NCBI GenBank assembly: GCA_016871495.1
Contig: VHDF01000028.1
Coordinates: 1-54,432 of the forward strand
Origin: Verrucomicrobiota bacterium
GTDB lineage: Bacteria > Verrucomicrobiota > Verrucomicrobiia > Limisphaerales > VHDF01
Direction of reading: 5' to 3'
DNA: 54,432 nt
The stretch's first letter is position 1. The number at the start of each line of letters is the position of its first letter. The position numbers and the translations under genes are program-made. The notes beneath the pieces were generated by a model. The model was not told where the DNA came from. It saw nothing but the letters and a program-made list of their open reading frames with translations, and ran no database searches. Positions 7,859 through 17,122 of this stretch are shown one piece after another.

Positions 7859-9418
7859 TCAAGGCTTCGCGTCCTTCGAGACTTGGTCCTGACGGGAAGC
7901 ACGAGGGGGTGGGGGTGGAGGCGCGTAGTCTTCCCCCAGCTTCATGCCTGCCGGCGGTCCGGGCGGCGGGGGGGGGTGTCCGGCGGCGATCAAAAGTTGA
8001 TGCAGCGCTTGGACGGTATCCGGAGAGGGTTTGTAATTTCCCACCCGGTAACCTTCGGCAATTTTGACCGGGGTCCAGCCGTGCCGGTTGGTTTGGTGCC
8101 AGGAGGTTGCTTTGGCGCCGTGATCGGCGAGCAAACGGACGGCGAGCGGCAAATTCTTGTAAGCCGCTCCATGCATTGCGGTATCACCGTTCCGGTCTTG
8201 CGCGTTCACATCGGCCCCGAGCGCGAGCAGATACTTGAGCATCTCAAGAACTTCGGGTCCGGTGCCCGCTTCCTCGGTCGGCGCCATGGTGCCTAGGCCG
8301 GCGGCGGCCATAAGGGGTGTGCTCCCATCCGCGTTAGGAATCCCGGGGTTGGCACCCAACTCCACGAGGAGCTTGGCCATGGGCAGATCGGCGGTGGCGC
8401 AGGCGAGCAGGAATGGGGTGGCACCTTTTCGATGCAGCACAGCCTTTCCGCCCCGGCCCGAGCTGAGTTGGAGGTTCGGGTTGGCACCTCTGCGGACGAT
8501 TTCCCGGATGAACTTCAAACTGCCCACCTGACCCGAACCGAGTGGAGGCGGATCGCCGTCCTCGCCATCGCCGCGGTTGGGTTTGCGCACCCACGTCAGA
8601 GCGTGCAGCGGTGAGAATCCCGAACGTTGATCGTTGGGATCAGCTCCGGCTTCCACCAACTGCAATGCGAGTTCGAAGTGCCCGCTTTCCACCGCTAGCA
8701 GGAGTGGGCTCATGCCTCGGCGGGGTCCCTTGGACACTTGCTTCCGTGGCTCAATCGTCGCTTGCACATCGGCTCCAAGACGGAGCAGAGCGGCGACGGC
8801 TTCCGAACGGCCATCGCGTGCCGCCAAATGGATGGGGCCGAACCCCGAGTCGAGCGTGATTTTCAGATGGGCCCCGTTTCGGACCAGGGCTTCGATGATG
8901 CTCGCGTGTCCTTCGGAAGCGGCCCAATGGAGGGCGGCCTGTCCTTTCGAGTCGGTGGCGTTGGGGTCTGATCCCTTCGACAAGAGGATTTGGACGGCTT
9001 CGAGATTGCCGGAGCGGGCCGCGATGGCGAGCGGCCGTTCTCCTCCTGGGGAGGTTTGCGCGGGATCCGCCCCGGCGTTGACCAGCAGGCGCGCGACGTG
9101 ACCGTGGGGTGAGGCGCAGGCCAGCGCCAGGGGGGTGATGCCGAATCGATTCGTGGCATCGGGCTTGGCTCCGGCGCGGAGCAGCCAACGCGTCGAGTCG
9201 GGGTGGCCGTGAAAGGCAGCCCAGTGCAGGGCGGATGCGCCGTCTGCTTGAGCCGCGTTCGGATCGGCTCGTCGAACCAGTTGACGTTTGACTTCGGAGA
9301 AGTCCTGTCGCTCGGCTGCGTCGGCCACCGTGGAATCGGATGGCGACGGGGTTGGATTTCCGGCGTACGCGGACCAGAGCACCGCGAAGAGGCCGAAAAC
9401 GGAAGCGCGTGCGCGCAT
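7859..9418 (-). CDS. Exported ankyrin-repeat protein
   Basis: The product is 519 aa. A short N-terminal hydrophobic signal (about 5-20) is followed by about ten ankyrin repeats with the G-x-TPL-x-A-A and LL-x-x-GA-x-x-N signatures, for example GASALHWAAFHGH and LLVNAGADP. The C-terminus is Pro-rich (PPPPPGPPAG and PPPPPPRAS). Ankyrin repeats bind proteins; no enzymatic domain is seen. The gene begins 5 nt after the DUF1552 stop and is very probably cotranscribed with the DUF1592 and DUF1552 genes, suggesting it binds or scaffolds that extracytoplasmic pair. The function is inferred from context only. Confidence 0.88.
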   Translation of the reverse strand: MRARASVFGLFAVLWSAYAGNPTPSPSDSTVADAAERQDFSEVKRQLVRRADPNAAQADGASALHWAAFHGHPDSTRWLLRAGAKPDATNRFGITPLALACASPHGHVARLLVNAGADPAQTSPGGERPLAIAARSGNLEAVQILLSKGSDPNATDSKGQAALHWAASEGHASIIEALVRNGAHLKITLDSGFGPIHLAARDGRSEAVAALLRLGADVQATIEPRKQVSKGPRRGMSPLLLAVESGHFELALQLVEAGADPNDQRSGFSPLHALTWVRKPNRGDGEDGDPPPLGSGQVGSLKFIREIVRRGANPNLQLSSGRGGKAVLHRKGATPFLLACATADLPMAKLLVELGANPGIPNADGSTPLMAAAGLGTMAPTEEAGTGPEVLEMLKYLLALGADVNAQDRNGDTAMHGAAYKNLPLAVRLLADHGAKATSWHQTNRHGWTPVKIAEGYRVGNYKPSPDTVQALHQLLIAAGHPPPPPGPPAGMKLGEDYAPPPPPPRASRQDQVSKDAKP

Positions 9419-9423
9419 GCAGG

Positions 9424-10767
9424 TCAGAGGGAAACCGATCCGCCGAGCTCGTCGATCTTGCCGCTGCTGTCCGCAAACTGGTCGAGTCTGACGCCGGCTT
9501 GATCGAGGAGGGTGAGGTGCAGATTAGCCAGAGGGGTGGTTTTTTCAAAACGAATGTGGCGTCCGCCACGAACTCCCGCGGTGGCTCCGCCCGCCAGGAT
9601 GACGGGCAGATGGGTGTGGTCATGGACGTTGGGATTTCCCATGCCGCTTCCGTAGAGATAAAGAGAATGGTCGAGCATTGAACCGCCGCCTTCGGGGGTG
9701 TCCTTCAATTTCAGAACGAATTCGGCGAAGAGCGAAACGTGGAACTGATTGATCTTGGCCATGCGAGCGATCTTGTCCGGATCGTTGCCATGGTGGGTGA
9801 GCGGGTGATGAGCGTCGGGCACGCCCACTTCGGGGTAGGTGCGATTGCTGGTTTCGCGAGCGAGTTGGAACGTGATGACGCGCGTGATGTCTCCAAGGAG
9901 GGCGATGCGCTGCAGCTCGAACATGACTCGTGCGTGTTCGGCATAGGAAGGTGGGACCCCGGCGGGCCGGTCCATGTCCGGCAGCGCCCCTTCCTGGGAG
10001 GCGGTTTCGGCGAGTTGGATGCGTCTTTCAACTTCGCGGATCGTATCGAGGTAATTCTCGACGCGTGCTCGGTCGGCGGGCCCGAGTTCGCGATTGAGGC
10101 GGGCGAGGTCCTGTCGGAATCCATCGAGCAGACTGGCTTTGCGCCGGAGAGCGGCGCGTCGTTCGGCCTTGGATCCGCCGCCGCCGAACAATGTTTCAAA
10201 GACCAGGCGCGGGTGGGCTTCGGCGGGGAGGGGTGTGGTGGGAGAGGACCAGGAAAGGTTGTTTTGATAGACGCAGGCGTAGCCGTTGTCGCATTGGCCG
10301 GTGGTTTGGAGGAGGTCCATGGCGATTTCGAGCGACGGCAGTTGCGTCGTTTTCCCGATCTGGCGGGCGGCGATTTGATCCACCGTGGTGCCGAGATAGT
10401 AATCGGAACTCTCCGTGAGTTTGGCGCGGGCGGCGCTGAGGAAGGCGGAATTGGAGGTGGCGTGCGTGCCAGGATAGGCGTTCTTGAGTTCGAATCCGGA
10501 GAATACGTTGACGTGGTTCCGGATCGGTTCGAGCGGGGAGAGAATGGGGGAGAGCTGATCGAGAGAATGCTCGCTCCGAGGAGTCCAGCGTGTGAGATCA
10601 CAGCCCATGGGCATATAGACGAACCCCAGGCGGCGCACGGGTTGGGCGGCGGTCTTAGAGAGTGCGGTGGCGGCGGGAACCATGGCGTCGAGGAGGGGAA
10701 GGGCCAGTGTCGCGCCCATGCCGCGCAGGAAAGCACGGCGAGGAAGGTGTTTGCGGGTCAAGATCAT
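9424..10767 (-). CDS. Tat-exported DUF1552 protein
   Basis: The product is 447 aa. The N-terminus has a twin-arginine motif (LPRRAFLRG) and a hydrophobic segment. The remainder matches the DUF1552 (PF07586) type: RRLGFVYMPMG near the start, YLDTIREVERRIQ in the middle and a His-rich stretch DAHHPLTHHGND. The family is largely confined to Planctomycetes, Verrucomicrobia and some other soil and marine bacteria. Its biochemistry is unknown, and it is nearly always paired with a DUF1592/DUF1588 protein, as here. Its start codon overlaps the stop of that partner in an ATGA overlap (10764-10767), and the ankyrin gene follows 5 nt later. Confidence 0.92.
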   Translation of the reverse strand: MILTRKHLPRRAFLRGMGATLALPLLDAMVPAATALSKTAAQPVRRLGFVYMPMGCDLTRWTPRSEHSLDQLSPILSPLEPIRNHVNVFSGFELKNAYPGTHATSNSAFLSAARAKLTESSDYYLGTTVDQIAARQIGKTTQLPSLEIAMDLLQTTGQCDNGYACVYQNNLSWSSPTTPLPAEAHPRLVFETLFGGGGSKAERRAALRRKASLLDGFRQDLARLNRELGPADRARVENYLDTIREVERRIQLAETASQEGALPDMDRPAGVPPSYAEHARVMFELQRIALLGDITRVITFQLARETSNRTYPEVGVPDAHHPLTHHGNDPDKIARMAKINQFHVSLFAEFVLKLKDTPEGGGSMLDHSLYLYGSGMGNPNVHDHTHLPVILAGGATAGVRGGRHIRFEKTTPLANLHLTLLDQAGVRLDQFADSSGKIDELGGSVSL

Positions 10768-13163
10768 GGTTTGGACCTCATGTTAAACGGTGTGCTCTGA
10801 ACAACGCCGAGAATCAAGTCTGAAACGCGGTAGCCGGACTTGGCCGCCTCGCGCACAATTTTCCTCACGGCCGGGCTGTCGGAAGGTTCCACACCACGTC
10901 CGAGCGCAAACGTCAGGAGTTTTTCGGTGAGGGTGGCGGCAAAGATGTCCGGACGCATTTGCAACCGCTGTTCGAGTCCGGCGACTCCTGCAATGACACT
11001 GCCATCGGGGAGCCCGCCGCTCACGTCGATGGGCTGGCCGTCCTCGGTGGTGCGCCATCGGCCGACGGCATCGAATTGGCCGAGGGCAAATCCCGGTGGG
11101 TCCATGAGGTTGTGGCAGCCGGAGCAAGCGGGATTGGCGCGGTGTTGAGCGAGGCGTTCGCGCATGGGGAGGCTCTCGAGGGTAGTCTTTTCGTCCAGGG
11201 AAGGAACGTTCTCCGGCGGTGGCGGCGCGGGGGTTCCCAGAATGTTTTCGAGCACCCACTGTCCTCGCAGGACGGGGGAGGTGCGAGTGGCGTAGGAGGT
11301 GACGGTCAGGACGCTGCCGTGGCGGAGCAGACCGCCTCGCTGGCGGTCGGGTCCGAGTTGAACCCGGCGGAAATGGCTGCCTTGGACGTGAGCGATGCCG
11401 TAGTGGCGAGCGAGGCGCTCGTTGAGGTAGGTGTAATCGGCGGTGAGAAGGTCGATGGCGCCGCGGTTCTCTCGAAGCACCGATTCGAAAAAGAGCCGGG
11501 TTTCCGTTTTCAACGCCTGGCGAAGATTGTCGTCGAAATCGGGAAAGAGGCGTTGATCGGGCGACACTGAATCGAGGTTGGGAAGTTGGAGCCATTGGCC
11601 GGCGAAGTTTGCGGAAAGCCGGGAAACTTTCGCATCGGCGAGCATGCGCCGCACCTGCTGGCGCAGGATGGCAGGTTGTTGAAGTTGATTGTTTCGGGCG
11701 AGTTCGAGCAGCGTATCGTCCGGTAGGCTGCTCCAAAGAAAAAAGGACAACCGGCTGGCGAGTTCGAGGGAAGTGATGCGGTAGGGCTGGCCGGAGGGGA
11801 GGTCCGTTGGATCGCGCTCGACGCGGAACAGAAAGTTGGGGTTGGCGAGAATCGAGGCGAGAGCGTGTTCGATACCGGACTCGAATCCACCCAAAGCTCG
11901 TCCGGACTCGAAATGGGCGAGCGAGCGGGAGAGGTCCACAGCATCGGGCGGGCGCCGGTAGGCTCGGAGCATGAGTTGGGAGAGGATGCGAGCGGCTTCG
12001 TTCGTGCCTGGATTCGTAGCCCGGTTGAGGTCGCCGAAGAGGATCCGGCGGCTGGGGGTCATGGAGGGGGGCGAGGGATGGAAGGGGCCTTGGATGGTGA
12101 TCTCGTAGATGGCTGGGGTGAGGCGCGGGTGGCGATGCATGTTGAATCGCGCCTCCCAAGGCTGGCGCCGGGTTTGGGCGAGCTGGGGCGTGTTTTGGAG
12201 GAACGTGACTCCGATCTGTTGTGCTCCGGCGGGCAAGTTGACCTTGAAATGGAGGTGGGCATCGACCTTGGAGAAATCTCGGCGTCCGGGCGGTGGCGAA
12301 ACGGTGGCCTGGCCGATCGTTTTTTTGTCGAGGAGCAACAGCAGTTGGTGGGGCTCATAAAGCCCCTCGACCTCCTCGTTGCGATCACGCGCGAGGCGGA
12401 CTTGGATTTCGTAGGTGCCCGATTGCGGCGCGTGATGGGAAAGTCGAACCCCTCCGCGCGTGCCCCAGGGCATGCCCTCGACATGGCCTTCCTGGGTAAG
12501 ATCAGGGCGGATGCGATAGATTTCGGCTTCGATCGAGGGCGATGGGGCTCCGACGGCGAGACGGCTTATCTTCTCGGCGGCGGCAAAGTAACGGTTGAGC
12601 AAGGTGGGAGAAAGGTTGGCGACCGTGACATTGTCGAATCCGCGGCTGGAATCCTCCTTGGGCAGCAGGGATGACGCGTCGATTTCCAGGGCGAGCAGGT
12701 CTTGGATGGCGTGTTGATATTCGGTGCGAGTGAGCCGGCGGAATGTTTCCGTGCGGCCGGGTTCCGGGTGGAGCGCGGCGTGCCGGTCGAGCTTAGACTC
12801 GATCGAGGTCAGGGCCTTCCGGTATTCTGCTTCCGAGGGGCGGCCTTTGCCTGGAGGCGGCATTTGCCGGGTGTTCAGTTTGCGAACGACTTTCTCCCAA
12901 GCGGTCGTGTATTCGGAAATCGGTTGATGGATCCACGATTCGAGATTGAGTCCCCCTTTCTTCGCGTCTGCATCGTGACAATCCAGACAATAGTTTTGGA
13001 TGAACGCGCCTGGAGCGGCCTTGGAAGTCCTGGCCAGGGCCGCCTGTGCGGAAGCATCAGCGAACCCGAGGAGAAAGCCGGCCACAAGCCACGGAAGGCC
13101 CAGCGAGACCGCCCGACACGAGTCCAGCCTTAAGGGAAAGGCATGGGCCAGGAAGGTACTCAT
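10764..13163 (-). CDS. Planctomycete-type cytochrome c protein, DUF1587/1592/1588/1585
   Basis: The product is 799 aa from the ATG at 13163, followed by a signal-like hydrophobic segment. An N-terminal haem motif CLDCH (C59, C62, H63) marks the planctomycete cytochrome c domain. Then come DUF1587 (RRLTRTEYQHAIQDLL), a carbohydrate-binding-like middle region (about 200-360), DUF1595/DUF1592 (RAYRRPPDAVDL; LASRLSFFLWSSLPD) and DUF1588 with a second haem-like motif CSGCH. The DUF1585 C-terminus ends the protein. It is probably an extracytoplasmic redox protein; its partner is unknown. The frame is open 54 codons upstream, but that part is the translation of a dispersed intergenic repeat. It starts the operon with the DUF1552 and ankyrin genes. 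Confidence 0.9.
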   Translation of the reverse strand: MSTFLAHAFPLRLDSCRAVSLGLPWLVAGFLLGFADASAQAALARTSKAAPGAFIQNYCLDCHDADAKKGGLNLESWIHQPISEYTTAWEKVVRKLNTRQMPPPGKGRPSEAEYRKALTSIESKLDRHAALHPEPGRTETFRRLTRTEYQHAIQDLLALEIDASSLLPKEDSSRGFDNVTVANLSPTLLNRYFAAAEKISRLAVGAPSPSIEAEIYRIRPDLTQEGHVEGMPWGTRGGVRLSHHAPQSGTYEIQVRLARDRNEEVEGLYEPHQLLLLLDKKTIGQATVSPPPGRRDFSKVDAHLHFKVNLPAGAQQIGVTFLQNTPQLAQTRRQPWEARFNMHRHPRLTPAIYEITIQGPFHPSPPSMTPSRRILFGDLNRATNPGTNEAARILSQLMLRAYRRPPDAVDLSRSLAHFESGRALGGFESGIEHALASILANPNFLFRVERDPTDLPSGQPYRITSLELASRLSFFLWSSLPDDTLLELARNNQLQQPAILRQQVRRMLADAKVSRLSANFAGQWLQLPNLDSVSPDQRLFPDFDDNLRQALKTETRLFFESVLRENRGAIDLLTADYTYLNERLARHYGIAHVQGSHFRRVQLGPDRQRGGLLRHGSVLTVTSYATRTSPVLRGQWVLENILGTPAPPPPENVPSLDEKTTLESLPMRERLAQHRANPACSGCHNLMDPPGFALGQFDAVGRWRTTEDGQPIDVSGGLPDGSVIAGVAGLEQRLQMRPDIFAATLTEKLLTFALGRGVEPSDSPAVRKIVREAAKSGYRVSDLILGVVQSTPFNMRSKP

Positions 13164-13563
13164 GGTATCGCGTGGATATTGAACCACAACCCGGTGACAG
13201 AACCAAAGCTTGAAATGAGCGACGAAACGCAACTCAAACTCGTCCAGCCAGGAATCCCTTTGGGATTGAAGGCGGGATTCCGTCGCCGTGGGCATCGCCC
13301 ATTCCGTGGTCATTGAGAAAAACACGACGAAGAACGAGGCCTATCCTTGATGGATCTGGTGAGTGATTCGGAAAGGCTTTATCGCCTGGACCTTGCGAAG
13401 TTTCTTGAAGGCAATTGCCATTGTAAACAAGTAAACTCCGCCGGGCCGAGGTGCGGAGTGGCGACTAACTTCAGTATCAAGTGAGTTGGGAGGATCATGC
13501 AAACTGGTGCCGGCGCCGGGTGGGTTGGGCACGGATGCAGACCGGCTGACCGGAGGGACCGGA
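13164..13563. other. 400-bp intergenic region carrying repeat R2
   Basis: No convincing gene is seen. The stretch separates two minus-strand genes and is mostly filled by copy A of the composite repeat described at 13220-13499. The promoter of the DUF1592-DUF1552-ankyrin operon must lie here, but no clear -35/-10 pair could be assigned. Confidence 0.7.
13220..13499 (+). repeat. Composite intergenic repeat R2, copy A
   Basis: The segment from CATTGAGAAA at 13311 to about 13499 is nearly identical to 48906-49094 (copy B) over about 190 bp. Shared blocks include AACGAGGCCTATCCTTGATG, TGGATCTGGTGAGTGAT and AAACTCCGCCGGGCC. Upstream, both copies share CGACGAAACGCAACTCAAAC and the hairpin AATCCCTTTGGGATT (here 13253-13267). 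A shorter, more diverged copy lies at 27.54 kb. No transposase is nearby. Confidence 0.85.
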
Positions 13564-15858
13564 TCAGATCCGAGTCGGACGGCGGGAAACGCCGCGTTGG
13601 CCGACCCACAATAGGCAGAGGATCAACGCGAGGAACGGGAGCAGAGAAAGGGCGTCGGCCCGGCCCTCATTCCAATTCTCAGCCGAGAAGAAGGGATTGT
13701 GGGAGGAAGACCACCGAGTAACTCTGGCGCTGAAGTCAGTGAAAATGCCCTCGCTAAATGCGATGACGATGCCGGCGATGGCCCCGCCCGCGATGTAACC
13801 TGAGGCCAGCATGACTCCCGAGCTTTTGTCACTTTCGGCAGCCAGCTCCTCCTCGGTGGTCTTGTGTTGTTCCAATTCTCGCCGTTGCCGACGATCGATC
13901 CACGCTCGGATCACCCCTCCCATGAAGAGGGGCATGGAGGACGAGATCGGCAGATAAACGCCGACGGCAAAGGCCAGTGAAGGGACACCGCAGAGTTCGA
14001 GGACGACGGCAATGAGCACTCCGAGGAGCACCAGGGCCCAAGGCAGTTTCTGATCGAGAATGCCTTTGATGATGTAGGACATGAGCAAGGCTTTGGGAGC
14101 GTCGAATTTTCGCACCTCGGTTCCATCCTCGCGTTTGCTGTGCGATCCGTTGATCCCGGGATCCACCAGCCAGAGCGCCTTGCCATCGGGCGCGACGAGA
14201 TACTTGCCCGCGGGAGCGATGGCGGCATCCGTGTTGTGCCAGACTTTGAGCGGCTCACCGACCTCGGATTTGTCAGGATCGCGCTTCTTCTCGGTGCGGG
14301 TGAGTTTCGAAGCGTCGGTGGTCAGCCCCGGTTTGATTTGAGCGATAGGGACATAAACGGTGGCCGTTTCATTCAAGGTCAAGAGAATGGGGCCGAGGAC
14401 GAGCGCAGAGGCGAGAGCGCCCACGAGGATGGCGGCTTGCTGCAGCCGGGGCGTCCCGCCCACTAGGAAACCGGTTTTGAGATCCTGGGCGGTGGTTCCG
14501 CCATTGGAGGAAGCGATGCATACGATGCCGCCGATGGAGAGCGCGGTCAGGTAGTACCGGCTTTCCCTCCAATCCAACAGGAAGAAGATGAGGCAGGTGA
14601 AGAGCAACGTGGCGACGGTCATGCCGGAGATAGGATTGGACGAGCTGCCAATTTCCCCGGTGAGCCTCGATGAAACCGTGACGAAGATGAATCCGAAGAT
14701 CACGATCAGCAGAGCTCCGACCAGGTTCACTTGCAAGGGGGGCGCCATCCAGATGGCGGCCAGGAGGACGACGAGTCCGCCCACGACGACCTTCATGGAA
14801 ATATCCTGGTTGGTGCGGGTGATGCGGGGGGTGCCCGTGCTTTTCCAGCCGAGATCCTGAAGCCCACCCTGGATGCCGTGCCAAATCGTCGGGATGGAGC
14901 GGAAGAGGCTGATGAGTCCGCCCGCGGCCACCGCGCCAGCCCCGATGTAGAGGACGTACGCGCCGCGAATATCGCCAGGGCTCATTTGCGAGATGGGGGA
15001 GGAGCCGGGTTCGAGCGCGCTCGAGCCCAGGGAACCGAAGAACTTGATCATCGGTATCAGGACCAGATGCGAAAGGATCCCGCCGGCGACAGTCACGGCG
15101 GCGATGCGGGGTCCGATGATGTATCCGACCCCGAGCAGTTCGGGTGAGATTTCGCATCCCACGGATCCGGACGGAAGAACCTTCGAGAAGACTTTTTCGG
15201 GGACATCGCGCCAGCCTTTGAACGCGACCATGGCCGTCTTGTAGAGCAGTCCAATGCCGAATCCCGTGAAAATCGTGGCGGCGGCGAGGTTGTTTCCAGC
15301 GCCGGCCTTGGCGCTCCGTTCCCATTCGGCGCGGGCGGAAGCCGAAGCGGAGGCGCGGGATTCGGCGGAGGCGCCGGCCTTAAGGACATGGGCGCAAGCG
15401 GTGCCTTCCGGGAAGCGAAGAGTTCCGTGTTCGCGGACGATGAGGGCGCGGCGGAGGGGGACCATCATCAAGATGCCGAGAAGACCTCCGAGCACGGCGA
15501 CGAGGGCGACGCGGGAAAGTTCGAGGTCGAAGCCGAGGATGAGGATGGCCGGCATGGTGACACCCAAGCCGAAGGCGATGGATTCCCCGGCTGAGCCGGC
15601 GGTCTGAATGATGTTGTTTTCCAGAATGGTCGAGTCTCGGAAACCGAATCGGGCGAGCATTCGAAACCAGGCGATGGAGATGACCGCAACCGGGATGGAA
15701 GCGCTGACGGTCAATCCCACCTTGAGCACGAGGTAAAGCGAAGAGGCGCCGAAAATCATGCCGAGGAACGTACCGGTGAGGAGCGCCCGGGCCGTGAACT
15801 CTGGCAGCGAAGTTTGGTCGGGAATGAACGGTTCAGGGGCCGTGGATGAGGCGCTCAT
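13564..15858 (-). CDS. OPT-family oligopeptide/metal-chelate transporter
   Basis: The product is 764 aa from the ATG at 15858 (MSASSTAPEPF). It is a polytopic inner-membrane protein with many hydrophobic segments. The N-terminal part LPEFTARALLTGTFLGMIFGASSLYLVLKVG and a GSAGESIAFG segment are typical of the OPT superfamily (TIGR00733-like). These transporters import oligopeptides or metal-siderophore/amino-acid chelates, probably by proton symport. A soluble loop of about 100 residues (TATVYVPIAQ onward) interrupts the membrane segments near residues 500-600. The upstream in-frame 51 codons are Arg-rich and overlap dxr, so they were excluded. The start lies 17 nt after the dxr stop. The substrate is unknown. 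Confidence 0.9.
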   Translation of the reverse strand: MSASSTAPEPFIPDQTSLPEFTARALLTGTFLGMIFGASSLYLVLKVGLTVSASIPVAVISIAWFRMLARFGFRDSTILENNIIQTAGSAGESIAFGLGVTMPAILILGFDLELSRVALVAVLGGLLGILMMVPLRRALIVREHGTLRFPEGTACAHVLKAGASAESRASASASARAEWERSAKAGAGNNLAAATIFTGFGIGLLYKTAMVAFKGWRDVPEKVFSKVLPSGSVGCEISPELLGVGYIIGPRIAAVTVAGGILSHLVLIPMIKFFGSLGSSALEPGSSPISQMSPGDIRGAYVLYIGAGAVAAGGLISLFRSIPTIWHGIQGGLQDLGWKSTGTPRITRTNQDISMKVVVGGLVVLLAAIWMAPPLQVNLVGALLIVIFGFIFVTVSSRLTGEIGSSSNPISGMTVATLLFTCLIFFLLDWRESRYYLTALSIGGIVCIASSNGGTTAQDLKTGFLVGGTPRLQQAAILVGALASALVLGPILLTLNETATVYVPIAQIKPGLTTDASKLTRTEKKRDPDKSEVGEPLKVWHNTDAAIAPAGKYLVAPDGKALWLVDPGINGSHSKREDGTEVRKFDAPKALLMSYIIKGILDQKLPWALVLLGVLIAVVLELCGVPSLAFAVGVYLPISSSMPLFMGGVIRAWIDRRQRRELEQHKTTEEELAAESDKSSGVMLASGYIAGGAIAGIVIAFSEGIFTDFSARVTRWSSSHNPFFSAENWNEGRADALSLLPFLALILCLLWVGQRGVSRRPTRI

Positions 15859-15875
15859 GCAAAAAGAAACGGGGG

Positions 15876-17009
15876 TCAGCCTGCGAAGGATCGAGCCCAG
15901 GCATCGGCGGCGAGAAGTTGATCGAGCGTGGGATGGGAGATGACCTTGTGGGCGTTCATGGCCCGTTCGACCCACTGCGAGATGCCCGGGAAATCGAGCT
16001 TGCCGGCGCAAAAGGCTTCAACGGCGACCTCATTGGCCGCATTGAGCACGGCGGGAAGAGTGCCGCCGGTTTCTCCCGCCCGCCGGGCCAAATTCAACGA
16101 GGGAAAGCGGCGCGTGTCCGGTTCCTCGAACGTGAGCGATCGATACGCGGGGAGGCTGGTCTGGACCCGCTGGCTGGCCGCTCTCTCGGGATGCAACAGC
16201 GCATGTTGGATGGGAAGGCACATATCCGGGGCGGAGAGTTGAGCGAGGATGGAGCCGTCGACAAATTCCACCATGGAATGGATGACACTTTGGGGATGGA
16301 CCACGACATGAACGCGGTCCATCCCGATATCGAAGAGCCAGCGGGCTTCGATCATTTCGAGGCCTTTATTGAACAGCGTGGCGGAATCGATGGTGATCTT
16401 CCGGCCCATGACCCAGGAGGGGTGCTTGAGCGCGCGTTCAACCGTAATCGCAGGGAACTCGGCAGCCGGGGTTTCCCGGAAGGGACCTCCTGAAGCGGTG
16501 AGCAGGAGACGGCGGACGGAATCGGACGGCTTGCCATCGAGGCATTGGAAAATGGCGGAATGTTCGCTGTCCACGGGGAGCACGCGCACACCGTGGCGTC
16601 GTGCTTCGGCCATGACGATTTCGCCGCCGAGGACGAGGATTTCCTTGGAGGCAACGGCGATGTCTTTACCCGCTCGAATGGCCGCCAGGGCGGGGAGAAG
16701 CCCGGCCGTGCCCACGATGGCGATGAGCACGATATCCGCTTCGGGCAGGGTGGCGAGTTGGATCAGGCCGTCGGGGCCATGATACACCGGGCACCGGGAA
16801 CCGACGCGGGAGGCGAGGTCGGGAACGCGTCCGGAGTCGGAGATGGACACGGCGAGGGGTTGGTGGCGGAGGGCTTGTTCGGCCAGGAGGTTCGCGTTGG
16901 AACCGGCGGCGAGCCCGATGAGCCGGATACGTTCCGGGAGGTCTTCGGCGACCTTGAGCGTGCTGGTGCCGATGGAACCTGTGGATCCGAGCAGGACGAC
17001 ATTCTTCAT
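15876..17009 (-). CDS. dxr: 1-deoxy-D-xylulose 5-phosphate reductoisomerase
   Basis: The product is 377 aa from the ATG at 17009. Dxr makes 2-C-methyl-D-erythritol 4-phosphate with NADPH, the first committed step of the MEP isoprenoid pathway. Visible motifs are the nucleotide-binding GSTGSIGTST at the N-terminus, VDSEHSAIFQ with the metal-binding Asp/Glu, TASGGPFR, and HPSWVMGRKITIDSATL with NKGLEMIEA. The conserved LANKE segment reads VASKE here, with the Lys and Glu kept. The C-terminal helical domain is complete. An upstream extension of 39 codons is Pro/His-rich and not conserved in the family. It is followed closely by the OPT transporter. Confidence 0.96.
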   Translation of the reverse strand: MKNVVLLGSTGSIGTSTLKVAEDLPERIRLIGLAAGSNANLLAEQALRHQPLAVSISDSGRVPDLASRVGSRCPVYHGPDGLIQLATLPEADIVLIAIVGTAGLLPALAAIRAGKDIAVASKEILVLGGEIVMAEARRHGVRVLPVDSEHSAIFQCLDGKPSDSVRRLLLTASGGPFRETPAAEFPAITVERALKHPSWVMGRKITIDSATLFNKGLEMIEARWLFDIGMDRVHVVVHPQSVIHSMVEFVDGSILAQLSAPDMCLPIQHALLHPERAASQRVQTSLPAYRSLTFEEPDTRRFPSLNLARRAGETGGTLPAVLNAANEVAVEAFCAGKLDFPGISQWVERAMNAHKVISHPTLDQLLAADAWARSFAG

Positions 17010-17122
17010 GAAGGTGTGGGTGGAATTCTTTCGAAGGACGGGCTCGTTGGAAATACAGAAATGGAGGTGATGGCCGGGGGGGGGAAGCGCTGAGGAAGGG
17101 GGATGGCGCCGAAGCGGGGGAT

